From Akkermansia sp. (GTDB taxonomy: Bacteria > Verrucomicrobiota > Verrucomicrobiia > Verrucomicrobiales > Akkermansiaceae), in the NCBI GenBank assembly GCA_017517385.1, contig JAFWZG010000036.1:1-41197 (forward strand): a stretch of DNA of 41,197 nt, given 5' to 3'. Positions 8,813-15,824 of this stretch are shown here, piece by piece (position 1 is the stretch's first letter; every line of letters starts with the position of its first letter). Made by a program: the position numbers and the translations under genes. The notes under the pieces are model-generated. The model ran no database searches. It was not told where the DNA came from and worked only from the letters and a program-made list of their open reading frames with translations.

Positions 8813-10558
8813 TTATGACGGCTCCACCCAGCGGCCATGGCTGCGGATAAGCTCGATGAGTCTATCCACGGCCTCCTCCTGCGGGATATTGAACTCCACG
8901 GGGTTATGACCCACGTAAAGGTTAATCTTGTTCGGAGCACCGCCCACATAACCGAAGTCCGCATCACTCATCTCACCGGGGCCGTTCACAATACAACCCA
9001 TGATGGCAATTTTCACGCCTTTGAGATGACCGGTAGCTTTACGAATGCGTGCAGAGGCCTCTTGGATGTTATACAGGGTACGGCCGCAGGACGGACAGGA
9101 AACATACTCGGTTTTGCTCAGGCGCACACCGGCGGCCTGCAGCACATTGTAAGCCAAGTAAGCAGCCTTCTGGGGCTCAGCCTCACCACGGATAAGTACG
9201 GCATTACCTATGCCATCACAAAGCAGAGAACCCACATTCACACCGGCAGCCATAGGAGCAGAAAGCTCAGGAGCAGCACCCAGCGTGTCCTTCAGCAAAA
9301 TGCTGTGGCGAGAGGGAATCACGGCAGAAAGCAAGCGGAATGCCTGCGGAACAGGCATATCCACACCGTCCTTAACCGTCACCAGCGTGGCCGGAGCCTC
9401 AGCCAGAGCCGCCACTTCAGCAGCATCTCGCGGGTCCACCTCCACAGCACCACATGCCTCATACGCCAGCTCCGGCATGAAATCCTTCATCTCAGCAGGA
9501 TTCAGAGCCGCACAGGCAGCCTGCGGCAGCACCACGCGGACCGGCTCATTCCACCCCATGCTCATGCCATTGACATCAATAAGCTCAGCCTTGCGCTTGC
9601 TAAAGCAGAAGGGGTCAAAGGGAGCAGCAGGCTCCACCTCCGGAGCCGTGGCAGCATGCTCTACGCCCGGCTGATAAGGAGCTGCCAGCTCAAAGCCGGG
9701 CTTCACCTCATACACCGGGTCCTCCGTGAGAGACACGCGAAGCGTATCACCGATGCCGTCTGCCAGCAAAGAGCCGATACCCGTGGCACTCTTAATGCGG
9801 GCGTCTTCACCCTCACCGGCCTCCGTCACGCCCAGATGGATGGGATAATTCCAATCAGCGCCCTCCTCTGCCAAGCGCTTAACCAGCAGGCGGTATGCCT
9901 GAATCATCACCTTCACATTGGAGGACTTCATGGAGAACACCAGCTGGTGGTAGTCCAGCTCGCGGGCCACACGAGCGAACTCCAGTGCACTCTCCACCAT
10001 ACCTTCAGGCGTATCACCATAGCGGTTCAGAATGCGGTCGGAAAGGGAGCCATGGTTTGCACCCAAACGCATGGCACGGCCGTGCTCCTTACAGAAGAGC
10101 ACCAGCGGAGTGAAAGCCTTACGCACACGCTCCAGCTCTTCCTCGTACTCGGAATCCGTATAATCACGCTCCACGAACTTCTTCTTATCAATGAAGTTAC
10201 CGGGATTCACGCGGATTTTCTCCACCCACTTAGCTGCCTCCATAGCGGCATCCGGCTTAAAGTGAATGTCAGCAACCAGCGGCAGCTGACAACCGGCGGC
10301 ACGAAGCTCACGCGCAATGTGCTCCAGATTTGCTGCATGCACCTTCGTCTGCGCGGTAAGGCGGATAATCTCGCAGCCGGCCTCAGCCAGAGCAAGAGCT
10401 TCCTTCACACAGGCGGCTGTATCCAGCGTAGCACTGGTCAGCATGGACTGAATACGGATGGGATTCTGCCCACCAAGGCCCAGATTCCCCACCTGCACCT
10501 CACGTGTCAGGCGGCGGGAATAACGAAAAAGACTCGGACAATGCAACAACGTGCTCAT
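8813..10558 (-). CDS. ispG: 4-hydroxy-3-methylbut-2-enyl diphosphate synthase IspG (GcpE), three-domain type
   Basis: 581 residues. The enzyme makes HMBPP from MEcPP in the MEP isoprenoid pathway, using a [4Fe-4S] cluster. The N-terminal TIM barrel begins with IRIQSMLT and includes ADIHFKPDAAM and the LGANHGSLSDR stretch. The C-terminal domain holds the cluster ligands C488 and C491 (CPSCGR), C522 (GCIVNGPGE) and E529. The usual E. coli-type enzyme has about 370 residues. The extra ~200 residues in the middle (about 270-460) match the inserted domain known from plant, chlamydial and Bacteroidetes IspG. The ATG at 10558 is supported by a near-perfect promoter that ends only 6 bp upstream, which predicts a leaderless message. 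It is transcribed alone, divergent from the lipoprotein gene at 10684. Confidence 0.96.
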   Translation of the reverse strand: MSTLLHCPSLFRYSRRLTREVQVGNLGLGGQNPIRIQSMLTSATLDTAACVKEALALAEAGCEIIRLTAQTKVHAANLEHIARELRAAGCQLPLVADIHFKPDAAMEAAKWVEKIRVNPGNFIDKKKFVERDYTDSEYEEELERVRKAFTPLVLFCKEHGRAMRLGANHGSLSDRILNRYGDTPEGMVESALEFARVARELDYHQLVFSMKSSNVKVMIQAYRLLVKRLAEEGADWNYPIHLGVTEAGEGEDARIKSATGIGSLLADGIGDTLRVSLTEDPVYEVKPGFELAAPYQPGVEHAATAPEVEPAAPFDPFCFSKRKAELIDVNGMSMGWNEPVRVVLPQAACAALNPAEMKDFMPELAYEACGAVEVDPRDAAEVAALAEAPATLVTVKDGVDMPVPQAFRLLSAVIPSRHSILLKDTLGAAPELSAPMAAGVNVGSLLCDGIGNAVLIRGEAEPQKAAYLAYNVLQAAGVRLSKTEYVSCPSCGRTLYNIQEASARIRKATGHLKGVKIAIMGCIVNGPGEMSDADFGYVGGAPNKINLYVGHNPVEFNIPQEEAVDRLIELIRSHGRWVEPS

Positions 10559-10564
10559 GCGGGT

Positions 10565-10593
10565 ATTTTACCCCTCAAAAAACCATTTTTCAA
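10565..10593 (-). promoter_or_regulatory. ispG promoter, leaderless spacing
   Basis: Minus strand TTGAAA (10593-10588), a 17-bp spacer and TAAAAT (10570-10565). Only six bases separate the -10 box from the ATG at 10558, so initiation is expected at or next to the A of the start codon. Confidence 0.7.
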
Positions 10594-10623
10594 GCGCAAA
10601 GGAACGTAATACACGATTTGCAG

Positions 10624-10652
10624 TTGACTTTTAACAGGAAAGTTCCTAAAAT
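10624..10652 (+). promoter_or_regulatory. Promoter of lipoprotein-tyrA operon
   Basis: TTGACT (10624-10629), a 17-bp spacer and TAAAAT (10647-10652). It lies back to back with the ispG promoter; the two -35 boxes are 30 bp apart. The leader is about 25 nt and has no clear Shine-Dalgarno sequence. Confidence 0.65.
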
Positions 10653-10683
10653 TCGGGCAGTAAGAAAAGCTTTTCCCTGACAC

Positions 10684-11349
10684 ATGAACACCTCACTCCA
10701 ACTCAGCACAATCACTACTGTCCTGATAGGTTGTGCTTTTTCATCCTGTGTATACCGCTCTAACCCGGTGCCGGAAATGCCCTATTATCCGCGCAGGCAA
10801 CCGGTAGTACAACCCACTCTTCCCGCTGTTCAAACACCCGCGGTCACCGCACCGGTACGACCTGCCTCACAGCCCACACCGGCAGCCCCGGCACGTCCCA
10901 AGCCCGCTACTACACCGCGCCCGGCAGCCCCGACTATACCGACCGCTCCGGCCACTCCGCCCCGTGCGAGCAGCACCCACATCACCCAGCCGGTAGCCCC
11001 GCAGACGGCGCCCACAGCAGCCCCGACTATCCCGGTAGCCGCTGCCACGCCGCCTTCAGTCACTCCGCCTCCCGCAACCGTGACTCCCACTGTGGTGACC
11101 ACCGTCACGCCGCCGACCTCCGGGCCCGCCCCGGAAGGTGCAGCTAATGCCGCAACTGATCCCCGCCTCATTACAAACACCGGGCCCATCCCCGTGGCCA
11201 CCCGTGTGGAGGGTGACCCCATCCGCGTGTACAACCCGCTGGATCCCACCAAGACCATCCGCATTATCGACCCCTCCACGGGTCAGGTATACCCCAGCGG
11301 CAAGGTACTGCGCGTTCGTGGTACAAACTTCCGCTTCATCGTCCCCTAA
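10684..11349 (+). CDS. Pro/Ala/Thr-rich lipoprotein, function unknown
   Basis: 221 residues. An N-terminal hydrophobic segment ends in a lipobox-like FSSC (Cys near residue 22), so the protein is probably a lipid-anchored envelope protein. Residues 30-160 are low-complexity Pro/Ala/Thr/Val sequence, likely an extended linker across the envelope. The last ~55 residues (RVEGDPIRVYNPLDP ... RVRGTNFRFIVP) form a small, more ordered module that I do not recognise. It is the first gene of a likely two-gene unit with tyrA, 17 bp downstream, though the roles appear unrelated. The lipoprotein gene at 20802 has a similar Pro/Ala-rich design but not an obviously homologous C-terminus. Confidence 0.75.
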   Translation: MNTSLQLSTITTVLIGCAFSSCVYRSNPVPEMPYYPRRQPVVQPTLPAVQTPAVTAPVRPASQPTPAAPARPKPATTPRPAAPTIPTAPATPPRASSTHITQPVAPQTAPTAAPTIPVAAATPPSVTPPPATVTPTVVTTVTPPTSGPAPEGAANAATDPRLITNTGPIPVATRVEGDPIRVYNPLDPTKTIRIIDPSTGQVYPSGKVLRVRGTNFRFIVP

Positions 11350-11366
11350 TTGAACTAATCCACAGC

Positions 11367-12275
11367 ATGAGCACCACTCCCTTCAGCACAGTTACCATCT
11401 ATGGCCCCGGCCTTTTGGGCGGTTCCGTAGCGCTGGCTGTACGGGATAAGCTGCCTAGCTGTGAACTGCGCCTTTGGGCCCGTAGAGAACAGCCCCTGCA
11501 GCTGGCCAACAGTCTGGGCATTCAGCATACCTATACTGATGCCCGGGCCGCGGCAGAAGGGGCAGACCTCATCATCTTCGCCACGCCCATTGGCGCCTTT
11601 GAAGAGCTCGCGCGTCTCATCCTGCCCGCCATCAGTAAGACGGCGCTCGTCACGGATGTAGGCTCAGTGAAAGCCTATGTGCACCGTACTACAGGTGAAC
11701 TACTTACAGACCGAGGCCGAATGTTCATCGGCTCCCACCCCATGGCAGGCGCTGAAACACAAGGGCTAGAGAATGCCACACCCTCGCTGTTGCAGGGTGC
11801 AACCGTAGCGCTCACCAATCCTCACGGGGTGCCCGCAGATATGGAAAAGCGCCTCAGTGACTTCTGGCTGGCCTTGGGCTGCCGCCCCTATATCATGCAG
11901 CCCGGCCATCATGACCGAGCGGTGGCCCGCATCTCGCACATGCCCCATATCATGGCCGCGCTCGGTGCACGCAATGCCCTGCCCGGTGACGTGCCTCTTC
12001 AGGATTTACAGCGCCTGGCAGCAAGTGGCTTCCGAGACACCACACGCGTGTGCTCAGGTGCCGCCGGCATGTGGGCAGACATCCTGTGGGAAAATGATGT
12101 TGCCATCCGTCAGGTGCTCAACAACTGCGTAAATGACCTGCACCGCCTCATCTTCCTGCTGGAAGACCAAGACCGCGACGGAGTTCTGCGCTGGCTCACA
12201 GGTGCCCGCGAAAACCGCGAGGCTATCATGAACTCCGCTGAGGAGCCAGCCCAGCTCGATGCGCTGAAAGACTAA
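11367..12275 (+). CDS. tyrA: Prephenate dehydrogenase
   Basis: 302 residues. It oxidises prephenate to 4-hydroxyphenylpyruvate with NAD(P)+ in tyrosine synthesis. A Rossmann dinucleotide motif GPGLLGGS lies near residues 13-20. It is followed by FATPIGAF and by the family signatures DVGSVKAYV and GSHPMAGAE (near 125-133), then HDRAVARISHMPHIMA in the helical dimer domain. The length is normal for a monofunctional TyrA, with no chorismate mutase or ACT domain attached. It sits 17 bp behind the lipoprotein gene. The matching phenylalanine branch enzyme (pheA) is in the same window at 27529, but not linked. Confidence 0.95.
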   Translation: MSTTPFSTVTIYGPGLLGGSVALAVRDKLPSCELRLWARREQPLQLANSLGIQHTYTDARAAAEGADLIIFATPIGAFEELARLILPAISKTALVTDVGSVKAYVHRTTGELLTDRGRMFIGSHPMAGAETQGLENATPSLLQGATVALTNPHGVPADMEKRLSDFWLALGCRPYIMQPGHHDRAVARISHMPHIMAALGARNALPGDVPLQDLQRLAASGFRDTTRVCSGAAGMWADILWENDVAIRQVLNNCVNDLHRLIFLLEDQDRDGVLRWLTGARENREAIMNSAEEPAQLDALKD

Positions 12276-12340
12276 CGCTCGCCCTCACCCTTTTGATGCA
12301 AATGCGGAAGACAGTCCCGATTGCCTCTTTGAATAAAAAA

Positions 12341-12376
12341 CGCACACCATGCGACACAACTGCCACATGGTGTGCG
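12341..12376 (-). terminator. Terminator of the small lipoprotein operon
   Basis: An 11-bp perfect stem (12341-12351 with 12366-12376). On the minus strand it is followed by TTTTTTATTC, a classic rho-independent tail for the two lipoprotein genes. It lies between convergent genes and may also stop tyrA transcripts. Confidence 0.85.
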
Positions 12377-12403
12377 GAATAAGAATAAAACAACAACGAG
12401 GCA

Positions 12404-12628
12404 TCAGCGCAGATTGCTGCGCGTAGACCTCAGGCTGGAATTGCGGCGATTAAGCTCCTGAAGCTCCTGCTCACGCGCATTCAATTCCTGACGGAGCTGC
12501 TCCTGACGCTCCGCAGCCTTCGTGGGGGACCAGAAAATACCGCCCTGTGAAGGATCACCTGTGAGCTCGCACCCGGTATTCACGAATGCAGCAGCCAAAA
12601 GCGATACAGCTAAAATCAGTTTCTTCAT
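12404..12628 (-). CDS. Small coiled-coil lipoprotein
   Basis: 74 residues. The signal sequence MKKLILAVSLLAAAF is followed by a lipobox ending NTGC (Cys 20). After a short GDPSQGGIFW segment, the C-terminal half is a Glu/Gln/Arg/Leu-rich helix (about residues 37-70) likely to form a coiled coil. In general design it resembles Lpp-like small envelope lipoproteins, but I do not recognise a family. It is 31 bp downstream of the glycine-zipper protein gene and probably co-transcribed with it. The function is unknown. Confidence 0.75.
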   Translation of the reverse strand: MKKLILAVSLLAAAFVNTGCELTGDPSQGGIFWSPTKAAERQEQLRQELNAREQELQELNRRNSSLRSTRSNLR

Positions 12629-12659
12629 ATGAATGATTCCGGTTTACTATTTAGCCTCA

Positions 12660-13259
12660 TTATCGTGCAGCCAAGTCATTGATAGCCTTTCTATTGCGAC
12701 GAAGCTGGGCACACTCACGCTCCAAGGTATTAATACGCTGGTTTATGGAAGCACGCTCAGCCCCCTTAGCGGTGCGAGCAGTCTGGCGATAAATAGACAA
12801 CTCAGAGTTCACTAGGGAAATGTTTTCATCTGCCCGTTGCGTAAGATTCCTAACTTCAGCTGCACTGAGACGGCGATTCTCACGGCGCAGTTCGGTAATT
12901 TCATCAGAAAGAGAGGAGTTCATTTCACGGAGTTCGGAAATGCGCTTATCAAGCACACGGCTATTTGCACGAATATACTCCTCTGTGCTAGCAAACTCAG
13001 ACTTCTTCTTGGCTACAGAGTCACCCCATAAATATCCAACGATGCCACCAATCAAAGCACCAGCACTACCGCCAATAGCTGCACCGTCTCCGCCACCGGC
13101 TAAAGCACCTACACCAGCCCCCACAGCAGCACCGCCCGCTGCACCGATACCTGTACCCTGCATGCGAGTAAGCGTGCCATCTGACATCTCAGAGCAAGAG
13201 TTCATCCCTACCGTCATTCCAAGAGCCAGCATCACCATCAATACAGATCTGTTTTTCAT
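12660..13259 (-). CDS. Glycine-zipper, coiled-coil lipoprotein
   Basis: About 199 residues from the ATG at 13259; an ATG three codons earlier (13268) is also possible. A signal peptide with lipobox (MNSC, near residue 22) leads to a Gly/Ala-rich segment with GxxxG spacing (GIGAAGGAAVGAGVGALAGG ... GGSAGALIGGIVGYLWGD, about 37-80). This is a glycine-zipper membrane-associated motif of the type seen in SlyB/OmpA-linked lipoproteins. The remainder (about 85-199) is charged and strongly helical with heptad-like Leu/Ile spacing, probably a long coiled coil. It likely forms an envelope or outer-membrane-attached scaffold. It is the first gene of a two-gene unit. Confidence 0.75.
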   Translation of the reverse strand: MKNRSVLMVMLALGMTVGMNSCSEMSDGTLTRMQGTGIGAAGGAAVGAGVGALAGGGDGAAIGGSAGALIGGIVGYLWGDSVAKKKSEFASTEEYIRANSRVLDKRISELREMNSSLSDEITELRRENRRLSAAEVRNLTQRADENISLVNSELSIYRQTARTAKGAERASINQRINTLERECAQLRRNRKAINDLAAR

Positions 13260-13416
13260 AATTGTCATTTTCAGTGTATGTTATATCAGAGAGATTTTCT
13301 TACCCGAGCCTCGTTCCTAAATCACAGAACCCCGACCCGACGCAAATATCTTAACATTTTGACAAGACTTTGCAAGCATTAATCACATCTTATCAGCGAT
13401 TTTCTCGTATTTATGA

Positions 13417-13445
13417 TTGCCAATCTCTATCTTTCGTGGTACTAT
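13417..13445 (+). promoter_or_regulatory. fucU promoter, near-leaderless
   Basis: TTGCCA (13417-13422), a 17-bp spacer and TACTAT (13440-13445). The -10 box ends 9 bp before the ATG at 13455, so the leader would be about 2-3 nt. Upstream in-frame starts at 13413 lie inside or before the promoter and are unlikely. Confidence 0.6.
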
Positions 13446-13454
13446 GACGCTACC

Positions 13455-13874
13455 ATGTTAAAAGGCATTTCTCCCGTCATCTCCCCCGAGCTTCTCAAAA
13501 TCCTGGCCGAGATGGGCCATGGTGATGAGATTGTGTTCTCTGATGCCCACTTCCCGGGCCACACTTTCAACAGCACCGTTGTACGCGCTGATGGCCTCGG
13601 CGTAGATACGCTGTTGGCCGGCATCATCCCTCTCTTTGAGCTTGATGCATACGCCACCCCCGTCATCATGATGGAAGCCGTACCCGGTGATACGCTAGAT
13701 CCCTCCGTGGAAGCAAAATACCGTGCAGCCTTAGGTTATGAGGGCGAGATTGAACGCGAAGAGCGTTATGCCTTCTACGAGCGCGCTAAAAAGGCCTACG
13801 CCGTCGTGGTCACCGGCGAGACAGCCAAGTACGGTAACATCATCCTGAAGAAGGGCGTCACCCCCGTCTGCTGA
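13455..13874 (+). CDS. fucU: L-fucose mutarotase (RbsD/FucU family)
   Basis: 139 residues from the ATG at 13455, matching the ~140 of E. coli FucU. The enzyme interconverts alpha and beta anomers of L-fucose in the cytoplasm. Family signatures are [18 protein letters not shown] with the catalytic His (H22) and Asp (D30), and the C-terminal YGNIILKKG. RbsD (ribose) shares the fold; the sequence reads as the FucU type. It leads a tight three-gene run (fucU, queD-like, bioG-like; gaps 10-12 bp) whose members belong to unrelated pathways. In a mucin-using bacterium it would serve fucose released from glycans. The ORF can be extended 14 codons upstream, but that part overlaps the promoter. Confidence 0.9.
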   Translation: MLKGISPVISPELLKILAEMGHGDEIVFSDAHFPGHTFNSTVVRADGLGVDTLLAGIIPLFELDAYATPVIMMEAVPGDTLDPSVEAKYRAALGYEGEIEREERYAFYERAKKAYAVVVTGETAKYGNIILKKGVTPVC

Positions 13875-13884
13875 TTTTCCTACC

Positions 13885-14340
13885 GTGTACCGCATCTGCA
13901 AAACCATTGAATTGGAGAGCGGGCACCTGCTCTCCAAGCACCCCGGAAGCTGCGCGTTCCCGCATGGGCACACGCGCAGCGTGGAGCTGGTGTTTGCCGC
14001 CGCCACACTGGATGCGAATGATATGGTGCTGGATTTCAAGGCCATCAAGGAAATGCTGGGCAGCTTCCTCGAGCAGTTTGACCACTCGCTCTGCATGAAC
14101 ACGGAAGACCCGCACTATGATGAATTCCGCCGCATCTACGGCGAGCGCATCATCCCCTTTGAGCGCCAGGACCCCACCAGCGAAGCCATTGCCCATACCG
14201 TCTTCCGCTTCGCTCAGGCCGCTCTGGCTAATGCAGCACAGGGCATCGGCACCTCTTACCCGGTGCGAGACTGCGTGAAGCTCGAGCGCGTGAGGGTGTG
14301 GGAAACCTCTTCCAGCTGGGCAGAATACAGCGAAAATTAA
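13885..14340 (+). CDS. queD: 6-pyruvoyl-tetrahydropterin synthase / QueD-like protein
   Basis: 151 residues, starting with GTG at 13885, 10 bp after fucU. Members of this family convert dihydroneopterin triphosphate to 6-carboxy- or 6-pyruvoyl-tetrahydropterin, an early step in queuosine or biopterin synthesis. The zinc-binding histidines are seen in SGHLLSKHPG (H14) and FPHGHT (two His). Further signatures are VLDFKAIK, LDH-like FDHSLCMN, and PTSEAIAHTVF with the conserved Glu. No cysteine is visible in the usual QueD catalytic position near the first His, but CAFPHGH has one just before the second His pair. QueD is the most likely assignment; the exact product is uncertain. Confidence 0.8.
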   Translation: MYRICKTIELESGHLLSKHPGSCAFPHGHTRSVELVFAAATLDANDMVLDFKAIKEMLGSFLEQFDHSLCMNTEDPHYDEFRRIYGERIIPFERQDPTSEAIAHTVFRFAQAALANAAQGIGTSYPVRDCVKLERVRVWETSSSWAEYSEN

Positions 14341-14352
14341 TCTTTCTCCGCC

Positions 14353-15009
14353 ATGGAAAAGCATTGGCTCAGGCAAAGCGCTGAAAATCAAGACGTCATC
14401 ATTTTCATGCTTGGCTGGGCCGCCACCCCGAACGCGGTATACCACATCACCCCACCCGGTTTTGATATTCTGGCCTGCCATAATCACACCGGTGAGCCAG
14501 AGGTGATGAAGGCGGAGGATTTTGCACGCTACAAGCGCATTTACCTCTTTGCCTGGTCTTTCGGCGTGTGGGTTGCAGAGCAGAGCTGCCGGGAGCTCCC
14601 CCTGCACCGCGCCGTTGCGCTGAATGGCACGCCCTACCCCGTGGACACCCGCTGGGGCATGCGCCTGAAAGTCGTGCTGCGCAGCATGCAGAGCATTGCC
14701 AAAAACGGAGGAGAAAACACCTTCGCCACCTCCGCCGATGCTGCAGATGGGCGTTACATCCCCACCGGCCCATTCCCGGACCGCCCGGCAGAGGAAAAGG
14801 TGGCTGAGCTTATCAACCTCTCCGAACAAGCCAAAGAGTACTCCGCTGCCCACCTCACTTGGCACCGTGCCTACATTGCGGATAAGGACGAAATCTTCCC
14901 GCCTGCCCGCATGCAGGATTACTGGGGCAGCGTGGGGCTCGGCACCACCTTTGAGAGCTACCATTACCCCTTCGCTAACCCTGATATCGTGCTCAACGAA
15001 CTCCTCTGA
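14353..15009 (+). CDS. bioG: BioG-like pimeloyl-ACP methyl ester esterase (DUF452)
   Basis: 218 residues of alpha/beta-hydrolase type. The nucleophile elbow is FAWSFGVWVA (Ser near 76). Candidate acid and base are the Asp of IADKDEIFPP and the His of YHYPFANPD near the C-terminus. The opening IIFMLGWAATP is characteristic of the DUF452/BioG group, which hydrolyses pimeloyl-ACP methyl ester to release pimeloyl-ACP for biotin synthesis. No other biotin genes are in view, and BioG is often fused or linked to bioC elsewhere, so the role rests on family alone. It begins 12 bp after the queD-like gene and ends the operon. Confidence 0.75.
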   Translation: MEKHWLRQSAENQDVIIFMLGWAATPNAVYHITPPGFDILACHNHTGEPEVMKAEDFARYKRIYLFAWSFGVWVAEQSCRELPLHRAVALNGTPYPVDTRWGMRLKVVLRSMQSIAKNGGENTFATSADAADGRYIPTGPFPDRPAEEKVAELINLSEQAKEYSAAHLTWHRAYIADKDEIFPPARMQDYWGSVGLGTTFESYHYPFANPDIVLNELL

Positions 15010-15029
15010 ACACACTTTTTCACCCTTTT

Positions 15030-15066
15030 CGCGCCTTTTGTTGAAAGAAATACAGCAAAAGGCGCG
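15030..15066. terminator. Long inverted repeat, probable operon terminator
   Basis: CGCGCCTTTTG (15030-15040) and CAAAAGGCGCG (15056-15066) form a perfect 11-bp stem with a 15-nt loop, 20 bp after the bioG-like stop. The tail (TACCTTTATAT) is T-poor for a textbook terminator, but the position between the operon and the next promoter fits. Confidence 0.55.
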
Positions 15067-15119
15067 TACCTTTATATACCGGAAAAGGCCCACGGCTCGT
15101 TAGTTGTCATACTTACAGC

Positions 15120-15148
15120 TTGCCATAAACCGTATAAACTGGTAGAAT
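15120..15148 (+). promoter_or_regulatory. Promoter of HAD-GH84-lipoprotein operon
   Basis: TTGCCA (15120-15125), a 17-bp spacer and TAGAAT (15143-15148). The ATG is at 15165, giving a leader of about 10 nt without a Shine-Dalgarno sequence. Confidence 0.65.
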
Positions 15149-15164
15149 ACAGGGAAGCACAAAT

Positions 15165-15824
15165 ATGCTCAAGGGAATCATATTCGACATGGACGGCACG
15201 CTGGGCGATACGCTTCAGCTCTGCATCGAGGCCTACCGCCGCGCCACACAGGAAGTTAGCGGGCGCACCCCCACAGCCAATGAAGTAGTCAGCTACTTCG
15301 GACTGAGTGACCGCGGTGTTCTGGGAGGCCTACTGAACATCAATCCGGACGCGCCGGAGCTTCCCATCGATACCTTTGTGCGCGTGTACTGTGAGCTGCA
15401 TGATGAGCTGGCTCCCGCAGCATTCCCCGGCGCAGCAGATATGCTGTGGCGCCTGAAAGAGCGAGGGCTTAAGCTGGCACTACTCACAGGAAAAGAGCAT
15501 TATACCGCCGTGCCCACTGTAGAAAAATACGGCATGAGCGGCGTGTTTGACCTGCAGCTTTATGGCGACCCCTACTACAACATCAAGGCAGATAACCTGA
15601 AGCGGGCCATGGAGGCATGGCAGCTCAGCCCGGAGGAAATCATCTACGTGGGTGACGCCCCGAGCGATATCAGACTCTGCCACAGCGTAGGCGTAAGCAT
15701 CATTAATGCCGCATGGGGCAGCAATGCCGCCGCAGATGAGGCCGCCTGCCTCGCACTGGCTCCCGAATACCGTTTAACTGATTTTACAGCACTCGAACCC
15801 CTTTTAACCAAACTGACATCATGA
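15165..15824 (+). CDS. HAD-superfamily phosphatase (phosphoglycolate phosphatase-like)
   Basis: 219 residues. It has a complete set of HAD motifs: FDMDGTLGDT (nucleophile Asp near residue 9), LLTGK (motif II), a lysine in NIKADNLKRAM (motif III) and YVGDAPSDI (motif IV). The helical cap between motifs I and II is of the C1/beta-phosphoglucomutase-Gph type. The substrate is not readable; phosphoglycolate or sugar phosphates are typical. The stop codon overlaps the start of the GH84 gene (ATGA), so the two are translationally coupled. This hints that the phosphatase may act on a sugar phosphate derived from the same glycan catabolism. Confidence 0.88.
   Translation: MLKGIIFDMDGTLGDTLQLCIEAYRRATQEVSGRTPTANEVVSYFGLSDRGVLGGLLNINPDAPELPIDTFVRVYCELHDELAPAAFPGAADMLWRLKERGLKLALLTGKEHYTAVPTVEKYGMSGVFDLQLYGDPYYNIKADNLKRAMEAWQLSPEEIIYVGDAPSDIRLCHSVGVSIINAAWGSNAAADEAACLALAPEYRLTDFTALEPLLTKLTS

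Noticed and set aside
8837..10609. 590-residue open frame on the + strand
   Set aside because: It is antisense to ispG, whose protein is unmistakable; the translation is His/Leu/Arg-rich with no domain.
13858..15093. 411-residue minus-strand frame
   Set aside because: Antisense to the queD-like and bioG-like genes, which have clear motifs.
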